Source of the DNA: Vibrio sp. Of7-15
GTDB taxonomy: Bacteria; Pseudomonadota; Gammaproteobacteria; Enterobacterales; Vibrionaceae
Length of the DNA stretch: 64,000 nucleotides
Assembly (NCBI RefSeq): GCF_022347565.1
Contig: NZ_JAKRGH010000020.1
Span: 29,600 to 93,599, forward strand
Reading direction: 5' to 3'
Part shown: piece by piece, positions 6,318 to 14,949 of the stretch
Numbering within the stretch: position 1 is the first letter of the stretch
How the letters are laid out: each line of letters starts with the position of its first letter
Notes under the pieces: generated by a model
The model's database searches: none
What the model was told of the DNA's origin: nothing
Seen by the model: only the letters and a program-made list of their open reading frames with translations
Translations under genes and position numbers: made by a program

Positions 6318-9300
6318 ATGCCGTTAAACATTCCAATACCTAAGCGCGTTATTCAAGCGGGCTACGCCCGACATGAAGAAAAAACGCCAACCACTTCTTC
6401 CGCCTCTGAACCTGTACAAGAGACGCTGCCTGTTGAACCGAAACTGGAGTACCGCATTGAAATTGCGTGTGCTCTTAGCCACTACAAGCAATACACAGGA
6501 TCATTAACGGCGTTTTCATTGGCGAAAACCGATGCTGAAGATGCATTGGAACAATGGCATGTGGAAGAAATAGACGGTCACACCTTCTTAACCTTAAAAG
6601 TGATGGAAGATGAGCCCAAATCGCTCATTAGTCAGTCACGTCAGCTTAGTTATGCTTCCATGACGCTGGATGAGGTTCAAGTGCATCCAACAGGCAGCAA
6701 AATAGTGAATGAAGCGTTTGTGCCTGTGCGTCCTGCGGTGCAAGTGGGCGAGCAGCTTGGTTTGCCCACCAAAGGCTACTACTACCACTTTCTTGATGGG
6801 AAGCTGGTGCATGAATACAAACTAACAAACCCCGAGAAGTGGCAATTTCAGTTAACCCATTCCCGAGATGGCGAGCTAAGCGATGACGTCGAGTCGCAAG
6901 AGCTTCATCATATTTTGGCGTTGTGGAAGCGTAATGGCACCGTTGTTACGGATCAGTATTTACTGCATACCAGCGAAAAACTGACCCCAGGGCAACTTTC
7001 CGCAGTGGATTCAGCGTTTTTAGAGCAAAATGGGGTGTTGTTGGACATGTCCAAAATCATCCCTTTAACGGGCTCAGAAACCGCGCGTTTTAAGCACGTT
7101 GTCGTTGATAAGGACACTTTATCCGAAATTGCGTACGACAATGGCGTGAAACTCACCGAGGCAGTGAAACTGAACCCAAGCTGGAAAGGCACCGAAGACT
7201 ACATTTACCCCGATAACGTGATCTATCTAGAGCCGTTAAAAACTTATAACCACGCCGACGATGTGTATTACCCAACGACGCAAAAAATGCTGGATAATAA
7301 CGTGGGCGTTATCGTCAAAAAAACCGTGAAAGACAAAACCCCTTTCGTGACGGTGACCAGCCAAGAAGGTGGTCAGTACCTGGCCATCTCCCCAGTGCGC
7401 TATGCATTGGACGTACTGGATGAAAATAACGAGCCTCGTCACCCCATCGAGGATAAAGAGACGTTCTCTGGCGGCTTTTTCCAATCTTTGCCCGTGGACT
7501 ACACCTTACGTCAAATTCGAGACGGCTGGCTGTATGTCATCTACCAAGCAGACGAAGAGAGCGATGAGTGGCAGCTGGATGAATACCAAATCAACGGCAT
7601 TGAATATCAGCGCTTTGTCGGGAAAACAGCGGAAGAGCGCGCAAACGCCGAGCCAGAAAGCCCGAAATCTCACCTGTTGTATGACTCGAAGAAGAAGCAT
7701 TACTTTGCTTACGCCGTGAAACGTTGGACTCAGCGAGTGTGCGATCACTTCTTAGCAAGCGAAGAGCACTGCCAATCGTGGATGCGAGAGTTGGATTTAA
7801 GCCAGCCTGAAGCGCAGCATCGTTCAGACATTTCCACCATTGAACAGTGTGTGGCCGATGTTAATAAGACTGACGTTGAGCACTTTGGCCTCACGTGCTC
7901 ACCGTTGGCGGGCGATAAGGAAGACAATGCCTACATCAAGGTAAAAGAAACCCAAACAGAAGGCGCGTACCGCTATCAGGTGCCGGAATCGTGCGATCAT
8001 ATTGTGTTAGCTCTGGATGATCCGTTTGCAGATTTGAACGATCTCTACCTGCGTTTACTTGCACTCACACTCTCAACAGTGCTTGATGATGAAAATCAGC
8101 GCAAAGTCACCATTGCCGAAACCATTCGCTCTATGGTGAGAACCCCCGTCAGTGAAGAGGAAATGCCCGACCTTTCCCCTGAACAGTGGATAGAATTTGA
8201 ACAAAATTTAGATACTTATCTGTATTACCACTGTCATCAAGAGAAAATGTCGAAACTACCATATTACGCTAGAATGGGGCGAGAGGTTGATCCTGCTGTA
8301 GTCAATATCCTTAATGCATACCCACACGCTAAAAGCCAGCTGGCAGCTGTCGGGTTTAGGCCGACCAAGAAACACCTTGATCATTATAAGCGCAATTTAA
8401 AGGCATATAATCAGGTTGAATGGCAGCAGTTGGATGCTTACTATAAAGACTACCTAGCGACGCAGGCCGAAGCTCAAGCACAAATTCCAGAAGCGTTTGA
8501 TAATCTGCTTGATGCTTTGAAGGTACTTGGCCCAGAGCCATTAGAGCGAGGCTTGGATATTGGCGAAGGCTCCCACATGGCGTATTTATTCGAGTTGGTA
8601 GGGGAAACCTTATTAGTGCTGGATACCAATGCCAACGATGAAAGCGCTCATGTCAAATTATTCGAAGCCATCGAGCAAGAAACGCCGGATAACTTAATGG
8701 CGACAGCCCATTGTTTTTTCTCAACGGAGCTTTTCTTTAAAGGTTATGAAATTGCCAAAGAAAATGGCTTAATCAACACCCATGGTGATTGGGCCGCATT
8801 GGGTGGCCGTTGGGCTGAATTTGGTGGTGTGTTGGGGTATGGCGTTAAATCTGATTCTCTGTTCTATAAAGCGACACTGAAACTATTAATACCCATAGAT
8901 GAATTGGTGGAAAGCACGCAAGAGGCGCTTAAGCTTGGGATTGAGTCCACGTATAAAAAAGTGATGTTGGCAGTAATAGGAAGGCGGCATCGAGGTGGGG
9001 GGAAACAGCTTGGTTTTAACCGTGAGCTGGGGTTATGGGCCATGGCTCAGGTAAAAGAAGTCAGTATCCACATGAATCCAGATTATGAAGGGAAAGGAAG
9101 ACAGTTCAGAGTCAAACTGAAGAAGGAAATCATCAAGCTAAGCGGCCTGACTTATAAGCAGGACAATACACCCAAGCATACGCCAGAATCTCAGGGAATA
9201 AAGGATGATATTGTTAAACAAGAAGCTAAGGTGGCGAATTTAGTCAAAGAAGTCCCCGATGCGATAGAAAGTTTTAACAATCAAAACTTGCAGCTCATCA

Positions 9301-10523
9301 ATAAAATAGGCGATGCCTACAACAGCTTAGGTGGGTTTGGTACCATTGTCGCGGTACTCAATCTAATGAACGTGGCAGACGCTCAAGGGACGTTTATTAA
9401 GGCATTAAATACCGTGCCGGGTGAAGATAAGGCGGCAGCGCACAGAGTGTATGTGTCTGCGGTATCTTGGTCTATTAATGCCACTGGTGATGTTTTTCGA
9501 GGGATGACGTTTGATTTAGTTAAGAATGATTCAGATTTGATGAGACGTTCTCTATCAAGGGTTCTGACAAATAACAATATTTCGTTAGATAAGAAGATAA
9601 TTGCTAAATCTTACGTGAGTCGCTCTCTGTTAACAGGTGCAACGGGCTTTATTGCTGCGGGGTTAGAGGGGTGGCAAACTTGGAAGGACTTCGAAGACGC
9701 CGATTTTGCTTTAGAGAAAGGGTTGTTATTTGCTAAAACCATTGCTTTAGGGGGACAAGCATTAATATGGGGATGGATGTCATTAGCATCTTGTCTTAAT
9801 AAGTTGGGTATTGGTTCTCTTCGTGTCATTTTTCAGCCTTGGATGGCATCGGGCTTATTCTGGTTAGGGATTGTTTATTTAGTGACTACTGTTTTGCTTA
9901 ATTATTTTGCTAAAACCCCGTTAGAGCAATGGTTAAGAAAAAGCATTTGGGGGAAAGAAAACAAAGGGTGGAGTGCACTAGAAGAATATGAGAATCTCTT
10001 GAAAATCATGATGAAACCACAAATATCCACTACTAAAGTCGATCAACGTTTACTGGGCACGCCGCAGCACGCACAAGCAATACCAGCATTAACGGAATAT
10101 AAACAGCAGGTAAGGTTGCGCTTCCCACAATTACGGGAGGGCCAACCTGTTGCGTTAGCCATTCAACTTCACCGAGAAAGCAAACCGGAATCGTATGCGA
10201 CTCCGAGCTCTACCTTGGTGATGCCCGTGTCAAAGGAAATCATGGCACAACAAGGAAAATGGGAACTGACCAAAGAGGGAGTGCGTGAATACGTGTTTAC
10301 TTTCCCTGAATGGCTAAAATCGGGGGACAATATTGTGGTGACTCTTGGGATTAAGGCAGATACACCTTATGAAGGTGAGCAAAAATCGACGGTACTCTAT
10401 TACAATTTTAAACTCCAAGTAGGTGATACCATGGAAGAACTATCTCCGATGCATGATCTTGATGCTAGCTCACCAAAAATCGTGAGCAGTAACGATGAAG
10501 TCATATTAACGTGTCCACTTTAA
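6318..10523 (+). CDS. VasX-like T6SS effector, predicted pore-forming
   Basis: A 1401-aa antibacterial effector predicted to be delivered by the type VI secretion system and to act on the target inner membrane. The N-terminal third has a GYYYHFLDGKLVHEY segment near residue 150 that resembles a MIX-type effector marker. A LysM-like stretch follows (about residues 258-305, with LSEIAYDNGV and YIYPDNVIYLEP). From about residue 350 there is a VasX/BTH_I2691-type N-terminal module: YLAISPVRYALDV, then YTLRQIRDGWLYVIY. A long helical region follows. Hydrophobic helices at about 1103-1120, 1140-1160 and 1175-1198 form a colicin-like membrane region, before a beta-rich tail. There is no signal peptide. 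No VgrG, Hcp or adaptor gene is near, so it is an orphan effector. Immunity-type membrane proteins follow 12 bp downstream. The MIX and LysM readings are tentative. Confidence 0.75.
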   Translation: MPLNIPIPKRVIQAGYARHEEKTPTTSSASEPVQETLPVEPKLEYRIEIACALSHYKQYTGSLTAFSLAKTDAEDALEQWHVEEIDGHTFLTLKVMEDEPKSLISQSRQLSYASMTLDEVQVHPTGSKIVNEAFVPVRPAVQVGEQLGLPTKGYYYHFLDGKLVHEYKLTNPEKWQFQLTHSRDGELSDDVESQELHHILALWKRNGTVVTDQYLLHTSEKLTPGQLSAVDSAFLEQNGVLLDMSKIIPLTGSETARFKHVVVDKDTLSEIAYDNGVKLTEAVKLNPSWKGTEDYIYPDNVIYLEPLKTYNHADDVYYPTTQKMLDNNVGVIVKKTVKDKTPFVTVTSQEGGQYLAISPVRYALDVLDENNEPRHPIEDKETFSGGFFQSLPVDYTLRQIRDGWLYVIYQADEESDEWQLDEYQINGIEYQRFVGKTAEERANAEPESPKSHLLYDSKKKHYFAYAVKRWTQRVCDHFLASEEHCQSWMRELDLSQPEAQHRSDISTIEQCVADVNKTDVEHFGLTCSPLAGDKEDNAYIKVKETQTEGAYRYQVPESCDHIVLALDDPFADLNDLYLRLLALTLSTVLDDENQRKVTIAETIRSMVRTPVSEEEMPDLSPEQWIEFEQNLDTYLYYHCHQEKMSKLPYYARMGREVDPAVVNILNAYPHAKSQLAAVGFRPTKKHLDHYKRNLKAYNQVEWQQLDAYYKDYLATQAEAQAQIPEAFDNLLDALKVLGPEPLERGLDIGEGSHMAYLFELVGETLLVLDTNANDESAHVKLFEAIEQETPDNLMATAHCFFSTELFFKGYEIAKENGLINTHGDWAALGGRWAEFGGVLGYGVKSDSLFYKATLKLLIPIDELVESTQEALKLGIESTYKKVMLAVIGRRHRGGGKQLGFNRELGLWAMAQVKEVSIHMNPDYEGKGRQFRVKLKKEIIKLSGLTYKQDNTPKHTPESQGIKDDIVKQEAKVANLVKEVPDAIESFNNQNLQLINKIGDAYNSLGGFGTIVAVLNLMNVADAQGTFIKALNTVPGEDKAAAHRVYVSAVSWSINATGDVFRGMTFDLVKNDSDLMRRSLSRVLTNNNISLDKKIIAKSYVSRSLLTGATGFIAAGLEGWQTWKDFEDADFALEKGLLFAKTIALGGQALIWGWMSLASCLNKLGIGSLRVIFQPWMASGLFWLGIVYLVTTVLLNYFAKTPLEQWLRKSIWGKENKGWSALEEYENLLKIMMKPQISTTKVDQRLLGTPQHAQAIPALTEYKQQVRLRFPQLREGQPVALAIQLHRESKPESYATPSSTLVMPVSKEIMAQQGKWELTKEGVREYVFTFPEWLKSGDNIVVTLGIKADTPYEGEQKSTVLYYNFKLQVGDTMEELSPMHDLDASSPKIVSSNDEVILTCPL

Positions 10524-10535
10524 GAGAGCAGAAAA

Positions 10536-11267
10536 ATGAAGAAAAAACGAATTCCAGAGTGTAACGATGCGTATAAAAATGCATTAATTAAAAAAGTACT
10601 GGATGCGGACGTAGTGTATGAATGGGATCATGTTCTTATTGATAAGCACCGTTGGTTGTCATGCATTCCAGGGATATTTTTAGGGGTTGTTTTTGCGTTT
10701 TTAACAAAGGACTTTTGGGCTATTGTTGGTGTTACAGTATTTGTAATAATTATGAATGCATTTATGTATTTTCTTTGCTGTGCCAGTAGAGATTATTTGT
10801 GCCAAATCACACCTTACGGTATTCGCAGTTACGAAACAGAGCGGGTGCCAGAAATATTTTATAAAGCAACGCGAGTTGTTGCTTATGTGGGCATTGTGGT
10901 GTGTGTGATTGCCGTTATCTTTGTGGGGCCGATGGCATTTGTTGGGGCTGGAGGTAGTGCATTAATGGCCTTTCAAATGAGAAATTTTCATAAACGTACT
11001 GAAATTGAAATTACCCCTTTTGTTACTGATGTAGACTATAGATATTGTCCTGAAGAATCCTCACTTCAGAGTGGGATTAATTTATATGGTTACGTTGTGC
11101 CTGATTATGTAAAGGACGGAGACAATAATTTAGATGCTTTAAGAAGCTTCCATTGGATTGATATTTATTGCACTTCAGAACAACACCCTGAAATTCATGA
11201 TGTGATTACGCGGTATATAACGGCGACCCTTGAAAAAGATGAGGAAGAAGAAGCCGTCACACAGTAA
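10536..11267 (+). CDS. T6SS immunity-type membrane protein, copy 1
   Basis: A 243-aa protein starting 12 bp after the effector stop with a GAGAGCAG ribosome binding site. After a basic N-terminus (KKKRIPECNDAYKNALIKK) come two hydrophobic segments, a conserved DYLCQITPYGIR loop, a further hydrophobic hairpin with VIFVGPMAFVGAG, and a C-terminal hydrophilic domain of about 80 aa. Position, size and membrane topology fit an inner-membrane immunity protein, as TsiV2 is for VasX. It belongs to the first subtype (RWL-CIPG first segment, shared with copy 2) but its acidic tail, ending EKDEEEEAVTQ, matches copies 4 and 5. It lacks the NKKL extension seen at the start of the other copies. As the copy directly coupled to the effector, it is the likeliest cognate immunity gene. 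Confidence 0.75.
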   Translation: MKKKRIPECNDAYKNALIKKVLDADVVYEWDHVLIDKHRWLSCIPGIFLGVVFAFLTKDFWAIVGVTVFVIIMNAFMYFLCCASRDYLCQITPYGIRSYETERVPEIFYKATRVVAYVGIVVCVIAVIFVGPMAFVGAGGSALMAFQMRNFHKRTEIEITPFVTDVDYRYCPEESSLQSGINLYGYVVPDYVKDGDNNLDALRSFHWIDIYCTSEQHPEIHDVITRYITATLEKDEEEEAVTQ

Positions 11268-11295
11268 TTTTATTAATGTTGATAGTTTTCAAATG

Positions 11296-11322
11296 CAGCC
11301 CACTTCGGTGGGTTGTTTTTTG
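11296..11322 (+). terminator. Terminator after immunity copy 1
   Basis: CAGCCCAC-TTCG-GTGGGTTG followed by TTTTTTG: a stable UUCG tetraloop hairpin with a T-run. The same element recurs after each of the next four copies. Confidence 0.85.
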
Positions 11323-11342
11323 TAATATCGTTGAATGTATAG

Positions 11343-12086
11343 ATGAATAAAAAGCTGAAAAAGAAAAGAATCCCAGAGTGTAACGATGCGTATAAAGAAG
11401 CATTAATTAAAAAAGTACTCGATGCGGATGTAGTGTATGAATGGGAGCATGTTCTAGTTCAAAAATACCGTTGGTTAGGATGTATTCCAGGGGCCCTCCT
11501 AGGGATTGTTTTTGCGGTTTTAACAGACGATTTTTGGTCGAGTGTTGGTATTGCGGTGTTTGTAATGATTATGTGTGCCTTCATTTATTTTATTGGCTGC
11601 GCCAACAGAGACTATTTGTGTCAAATCACGCCTTATGGTATTCGTCGTTACGAAACAGAACGGGTGCCAGAAGTGTTTTATAAAGCAACCCGTGGTTTGG
11701 CTTATGTGGGTATTGTAATTTGTGTGGTTGCCGTTATCTTTATTGGGCCGATGGCCTTTGTGGGTGCAGGAGGCAGTGCATTGATGGCCTTTAAGATGCG
11801 GCATTTTCATAAGAACACAGAGACGTATATAGTACCTTTTGCAACTGATGCGGAATATCATTTTTACAGCGATGAAAGTTCATTTGATAATGATATTGTA
11901 TTATTAGATCATACAATACCTTCATATTCTAGTGAAACAGACTCTAATTTAACAAATTTAAAAAGTTTTCATTGGATTGGTGTTTATTGTAAAGAAGAAC
12001 ACATTTCGGAAATTAATGATGTAATTTCCCAATATATTACAACACGACCTAAAATTTTTAAAAAAACGCTTGCTAGTGAGCAGTAA
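11343..12086 (+). CDS. T6SS immunity-type membrane protein, copy 2
   Basis: A 247-aa paralogue of copy 1. The N-terminal and membrane region follow copy 1 closely (first segment RWLGCIPGALLGIVFAVLT). The C-terminal domain (from about residue 165) follows copy 3 instead: YHFYSDESSF, then TDSNLTNLKSFHWI, and a tail TTRPKIFKKTLASEQ rather than the acidic tail. It begins with the repeated MNKKLKKKRIPECNDAYK. It is separated from copy 1 by a terminator, so it is probably expressed by read-through or from its own weak promoter. The mosaic pattern points to recombination between copies. Confidence 0.75.
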   Translation: MNKKLKKKRIPECNDAYKEALIKKVLDADVVYEWEHVLVQKYRWLGCIPGALLGIVFAVLTDDFWSSVGIAVFVMIMCAFIYFIGCANRDYLCQITPYGIRRYETERVPEVFYKATRGLAYVGIVICVVAVIFIGPMAFVGAGGSALMAFKMRHFHKNTETYIVPFATDAEYHFYSDESSFDNDIVLLDHTIPSYSSETDSNLTNLKSFHWIGVYCKEEHISEINDVISQYITTRPKIFKKTLASEQ

Positions 12087-12096
12087 CTTACTATAT

Positions 12097-12124
12097 CAAC
12101 CCACTTTGGTGGGTTGTTTTTTTC
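12097..12124 (+). terminator. Terminator after immunity copy 2
   Basis: CAACCCAC-TTTG-GTGGGTTG followed by TTTTTTT. Same element as the others with a TTTG loop. Confidence 0.85.
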
Positions 12125-12142
12125 AGGCTGCTGAGTTTATAA

Positions 12143-12892
12143 ATGAACAAAAAACTGAAAAAGAAAATAATTCCAGAATGTAGTGGTGCATATAAAGAAG
12201 AACTAACAAAAAAAGTTCTTGATGCTGAAGTTGTTTATGAATGGAAAAACATAATACAGTTAAAATTAAAGTTCAGGTTATTTATCATTGTTCCGATTTT
12301 AATTGGTTTCTTTGGCTGTGCCTTTTTGACGAGAACAATGCCTGAAATTAGTATTATGCTGGTTATTTTAGGTATTCTACTGGGTTCGTTTATTAATTTT
12401 ATTGCTTACGCTAAAAGGGATTACCTCTGTCAGATTACCCCTTATGGCATTCGTAATTACGAAACAGAGCAAGTACCTGAGGTATTCTATAAAGCAACCC
12501 GTGGTGTCGCTTATGTGGGTATTGTGGCTTGTGTAATAGCGGTTATCTTTGTTGGGCCGATGGCCTTTGTGGGAGCAGGAGCTAGCGCATTAATGGCTTT
12601 TCAAATGAGGAGTTTTCATAAGAGTATAGAAACACGTATAACGCCTTTCATACCAGATGTGGAGTATCATTTTTATAGCGATGAAAGCTCATTTGGTAAT
12701 GGTATTGTATTATTTGAACACACGATACCTTCATACTTTAGTGAAACAGACTCTAATTTGACAAATTTAAAAAGTTTTCATTGGATTATGGTCTACTGTA
12801 AAGAAGAACAATTTTCTAAGATTAATGATGTACTTTCTCAGTATATTACAACGCGACCTAAAATTTTTAAACAGCAGCTTGCTAGTGAATAG
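12143..12892 (+). CDS. T6SS immunity-type membrane protein, copy 3
   Basis: A 249-aa paralogue. Its first membrane region is of the second subtype (KLKFRLFIIVPILIGFFGCAF and TPEISIMLVILGILLG, here with MPEIS), shared with copies 4 and 5. The hydrophilic C-terminal domain and the TTRPKIFK tail match copy 2. The conserved DYLCQITPYGIR and VIFVGPMAFVGAG elements are intact. The start ATG is followed by the same NKKLKKK opening as its neighbours. No frameshift or stop suggests decay. Confidence 0.75.
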   Translation: MNKKLKKKIIPECSGAYKEELTKKVLDAEVVYEWKNIIQLKLKFRLFIIVPILIGFFGCAFLTRTMPEISIMLVILGILLGSFINFIAYAKRDYLCQITPYGIRNYETEQVPEVFYKATRGVAYVGIVACVIAVIFVGPMAFVGAGASALMAFQMRSFHKSIETRITPFIPDVEYHFYSDESSFGNGIVLFEHTIPSYFSETDSNLTNLKSFHWIMVYCKEEQFSKINDVLSQYITTRPKIFKQQLASE

Positions 12893-12903
12893 TACTAATT
12901 TTA

Positions 12904-12932
12904 TCAACCCACTTCGGTGGGTTGTTTTTTTA
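12904..12932 (+). terminator. Terminator after immunity copy 3
   Basis: CAACCCAC-TTCG-GTGGGTTG followed by TTTTTTT. Confidence 0.85.
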
Positions 12933-12952
12933 TAATATCTTTAAATGTATAA

Positions 12953-13705
12953 ATGAATAAAAAACTGAAAAAGAAAAGAATTCCAGAGTGTAACGATGCG
13001 TATAAAGAAGCGTTAACGAACAAAGTTCTTGATGCTGAAGTCGTTTATGAGTGGAGAAACACATTACAATTAAAATTGAAGTTTAGGTTATTTATTATCA
13101 TACCGATTTTAATTGGTTTCTTTGGCTGCGCCTTTTTGACGAGAATGACACCTGAAATTAGCATTATGTTGGTTATTTTAGGTATTCTACTGGGGTTGTT
13201 TATTAATTTTATTGCTTACGCTAAAAGGGATTACCTCTGTCAGATCACCCCTTATGGCATCCGTAGTTACGAAACAGAGCAAGTACCTGAGGCATGTTAT
13301 AAATTCATGCGTGGCTCTGCTTATGCGGGAATTGTCGTGTGCGTGATTGCGGTGATTTTTGTGGGCCCAATGGCATTTGTTGGGGCAGGTGCCAGTGCAT
13401 TGATGGCCTTTAAAATGAGGGGTTTTCATAAACATACTGAATTGAAAATTAAGCCTTTTGTCTTGGGGGAGGATTACGATTATTCTAGTTTTGGTGGAGA
13501 TCATAGCCATGGTTTGATTACTTATGAGTATGATATTCCTAGTTATAACTGCCATGAAGATGATAGCCTTGACGATCTTTATGAGTTTCATTGGATTGGA
13601 ATTAATTGTACACCTGAACAGCATCCTGAAATTCATGATGTGATTACGCGGTATATAACGGCGACTCTTGAAAAAGATGAGGAAGAAGAAGCCGCCACAC
13701 AGTAA
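12953..13705 (+). CDS. T6SS immunity-type membrane protein, copy 4
   Basis: A 250-aa paralogue with the second-subtype membrane region (as copies 3 and 5), the conserved central hairpin, and a C-terminal domain not shared with any other copy in its middle part (DYDYSSFGGDHSHGLITYEY). It ends with the acidic EKDEEEEAATQ tail of copies 1 and 5. The unique middle of the C-terminal domain is where specificity for a particular effector would be expected, which is inference. Confidence 0.75.
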   Translation: MNKKLKKKRIPECNDAYKEALTNKVLDAEVVYEWRNTLQLKLKFRLFIIIPILIGFFGCAFLTRMTPEISIMLVILGILLGLFINFIAYAKRDYLCQITPYGIRSYETEQVPEACYKFMRGSAYAGIVVCVIAVIFVGPMAFVGAGASALMAFKMRGFHKHTELKIKPFVLGEDYDYSSFGGDHSHGLITYEYDIPSYNCHEDDSLDDLYEFHWIGINCTPEQHPEIHDVITRYITATLEKDEEEEAATQ

Positions 13706-13733
13706 TTTTATTAATGCTGATAGTTCCCAAATA

Positions 13734-13762
13734 CAGCCCACTTCGGTGGGTTGTTTCTTTTG
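13734..13762 (+). terminator. Terminator after immunity copy 4
   Basis: CAGCCCAC-TTCG-GTGGGTTG followed by TTTCTTTT. The T-run is interrupted by one C. Confidence 0.8.
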
Positions 13763-13782
13763 TAGGTTTGTTGAGTTTATAA

Positions 13783-14550
13783 ATGAATAAAAAATTAAAA
13801 AAGAAAAGATTTCCAGAGTGTAACGATGCGTATAAAGAAGCGTTAACGAATAAAGTTCTTGATGCTGAAGTTGTTTATGAATGGAAAAACATAATACAGT
13901 TAAAATTAAAGTTCAGGTTATTTATCATTGTTCCTATTTTAATTGGTTTCTTTGGTTGCGCCTTTTTGACGAGAACGACACCTGAAATTAGTATTATGCT
14001 GGTTATTTTAGGTATTCTACTGGGTTCGTTTATTAATTTTATTGCTTACGCTAAAAGGGATTACCTCTGTCAGATCACCCCTTATGGCATTCGTCGTTAC
14101 GAAACAGAACAAGTTCCTGAAGGATTTTATAAAGTAACGCGAGGCTTTGCTTATGTGGGTATTGTGGCTTGTGTAATAGCGGTGATATTTGTGGGCCCAA
14201 TGGCATTTGTTGGGGCAGGTGCCAGTGCGTTGATGGCTTTTCAGATGCGACATTTTCATAAGAATACAGAAGTAATAGTAAAGCCTTTTGATAGTAATGC
14301 AACTTATGAATACAACTCAGACGATAATTTATTAGAAGAGTCTTGTTTAGAAAATGGAGTTGTTTTATATGGTTATGTAATTCCGGAATATAGAATAAAT
14401 GGAAATGAAAACTTAACAGCTCTATATTATTTTCACTGGATTAGCTTTTATTGTACTCAAAAGCAATATCCTGAAATTCATGATGTGATTACGCGGTATA
14501 TAACAGCGACGCTTGAAAAAGATGAGGAAGAAGAAGCCGTCACGCAGTAA
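13783..14550 (+). CDS. T6SS immunity-type membrane protein, copy 5
   Basis: At 255 aa the longest copy. The membrane region is nearly the same as copy 3, the tail as copies 1 and 4, and the variable C-terminal segment is distinct (SDDNLLEESCLENGVVLYGY), with some resemblance to copy 1 in the LYGYV-P motif. All conserved elements are present. The ribosome binding site region resembles that of the neighbouring copies, showing that intergenic DNA was duplicated along with the genes. Confidence 0.75.
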   Translation: MNKKLKKKRFPECNDAYKEALTNKVLDAEVVYEWKNIIQLKLKFRLFIIVPILIGFFGCAFLTRTTPEISIMLVILGILLGSFINFIAYAKRDYLCQITPYGIRRYETEQVPEGFYKVTRGFAYVGIVACVIAVIFVGPMAFVGAGASALMAFQMRHFHKNTEVIVKPFDSNATYEYNSDDNLLEESCLENGVVLYGYVIPEYRINGNENLTALYYFHWISFYCTQKQYPEIHDVITRYITATLEKDEEEEAVTQ

Positions 14551-14577
14551 ATTCATTAATATTGATAGTTTCCAAAT

Positions 14578-14608
14578 ACAGCCCACTTCGGTGGGTTGTT
14601 TCTTTTGC
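14578..14608 (+). terminator. Terminator after immunity copy 5
   Basis: CAGCCCAC-TTCG-GTGGGTTG followed by TTTCTTTT, nearly identical to the one after copy 4. Confidence 0.8.
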
Positions 14609-14627
14609 AGGTTTACTGAGTTTATAA

Positions 14628-14801
14628 ATGAATAAAAAACTGAAAAAGAAAAGAATTCCAGAGTGTAACGATGCGTATAAAGCAGCATTAGTTCAGAAAG
14701 TACTTGATGCTGAGGTTGTATATGAGTGGGAGTGCACTCTAAAAGACAGAACAAAAATCCTCATAACTTCAATGATTGCGATTTTAGGTGGTGGCAGATG
14801 A
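14628..14801 (+). pseudogene. Immunity gene copy 6, truncated
   Basis: The ATG and first 36 codons match the other copies (MNKKLKKKRIPECNDAYK, then VLDAEVVYEWE). The first membrane segment diverges to LKDRTKILITSMIAILGGG and the frame stops at codon 58. None of the conserved DYLCQITPYGIR or central hairpin follows. The break lies 27 bp before the right copy of the direct repeat, so this copy was cut when that boundary formed. It differs from copies 1-5 in its membrane segment, so it was a third subtype. Confidence 0.8.
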
Positions 14802-14828
14802 TTGTTGCCGTTGAAGCTTCTAAATGGG

Positions 14829-14918
14829 TGAATACCTTCAATTGATTTTAATTTAAATATATAATTAATCATGTATTTATGACAGGTTTTCTGTCTGATT
14901 CGAGTTTGGTATATGTGG
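14829..14918 (+). repeat. Direct repeat, right copy (~90 bp)
   Basis: Partner of 3124-3214, same orientation. Positions 14865-14918 align without gaps to 3161-3214 with 46 of 54 identities. It begins just after the truncated sixth immunity gene and ends 31 bp before the next gene. Confidence 0.65.
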
Positions 14919-14949
14919 TGTTTAGTGTTGTAAGTGAGGTATTGACGAT

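Noticed and set aside
10536..14801. CRISPR-like or simple tandem repeat array
   Set aside because: The repeated units are 0.75-0.85 kb genes with diverged coding sequence and terminators, not short repeat-spacer units.
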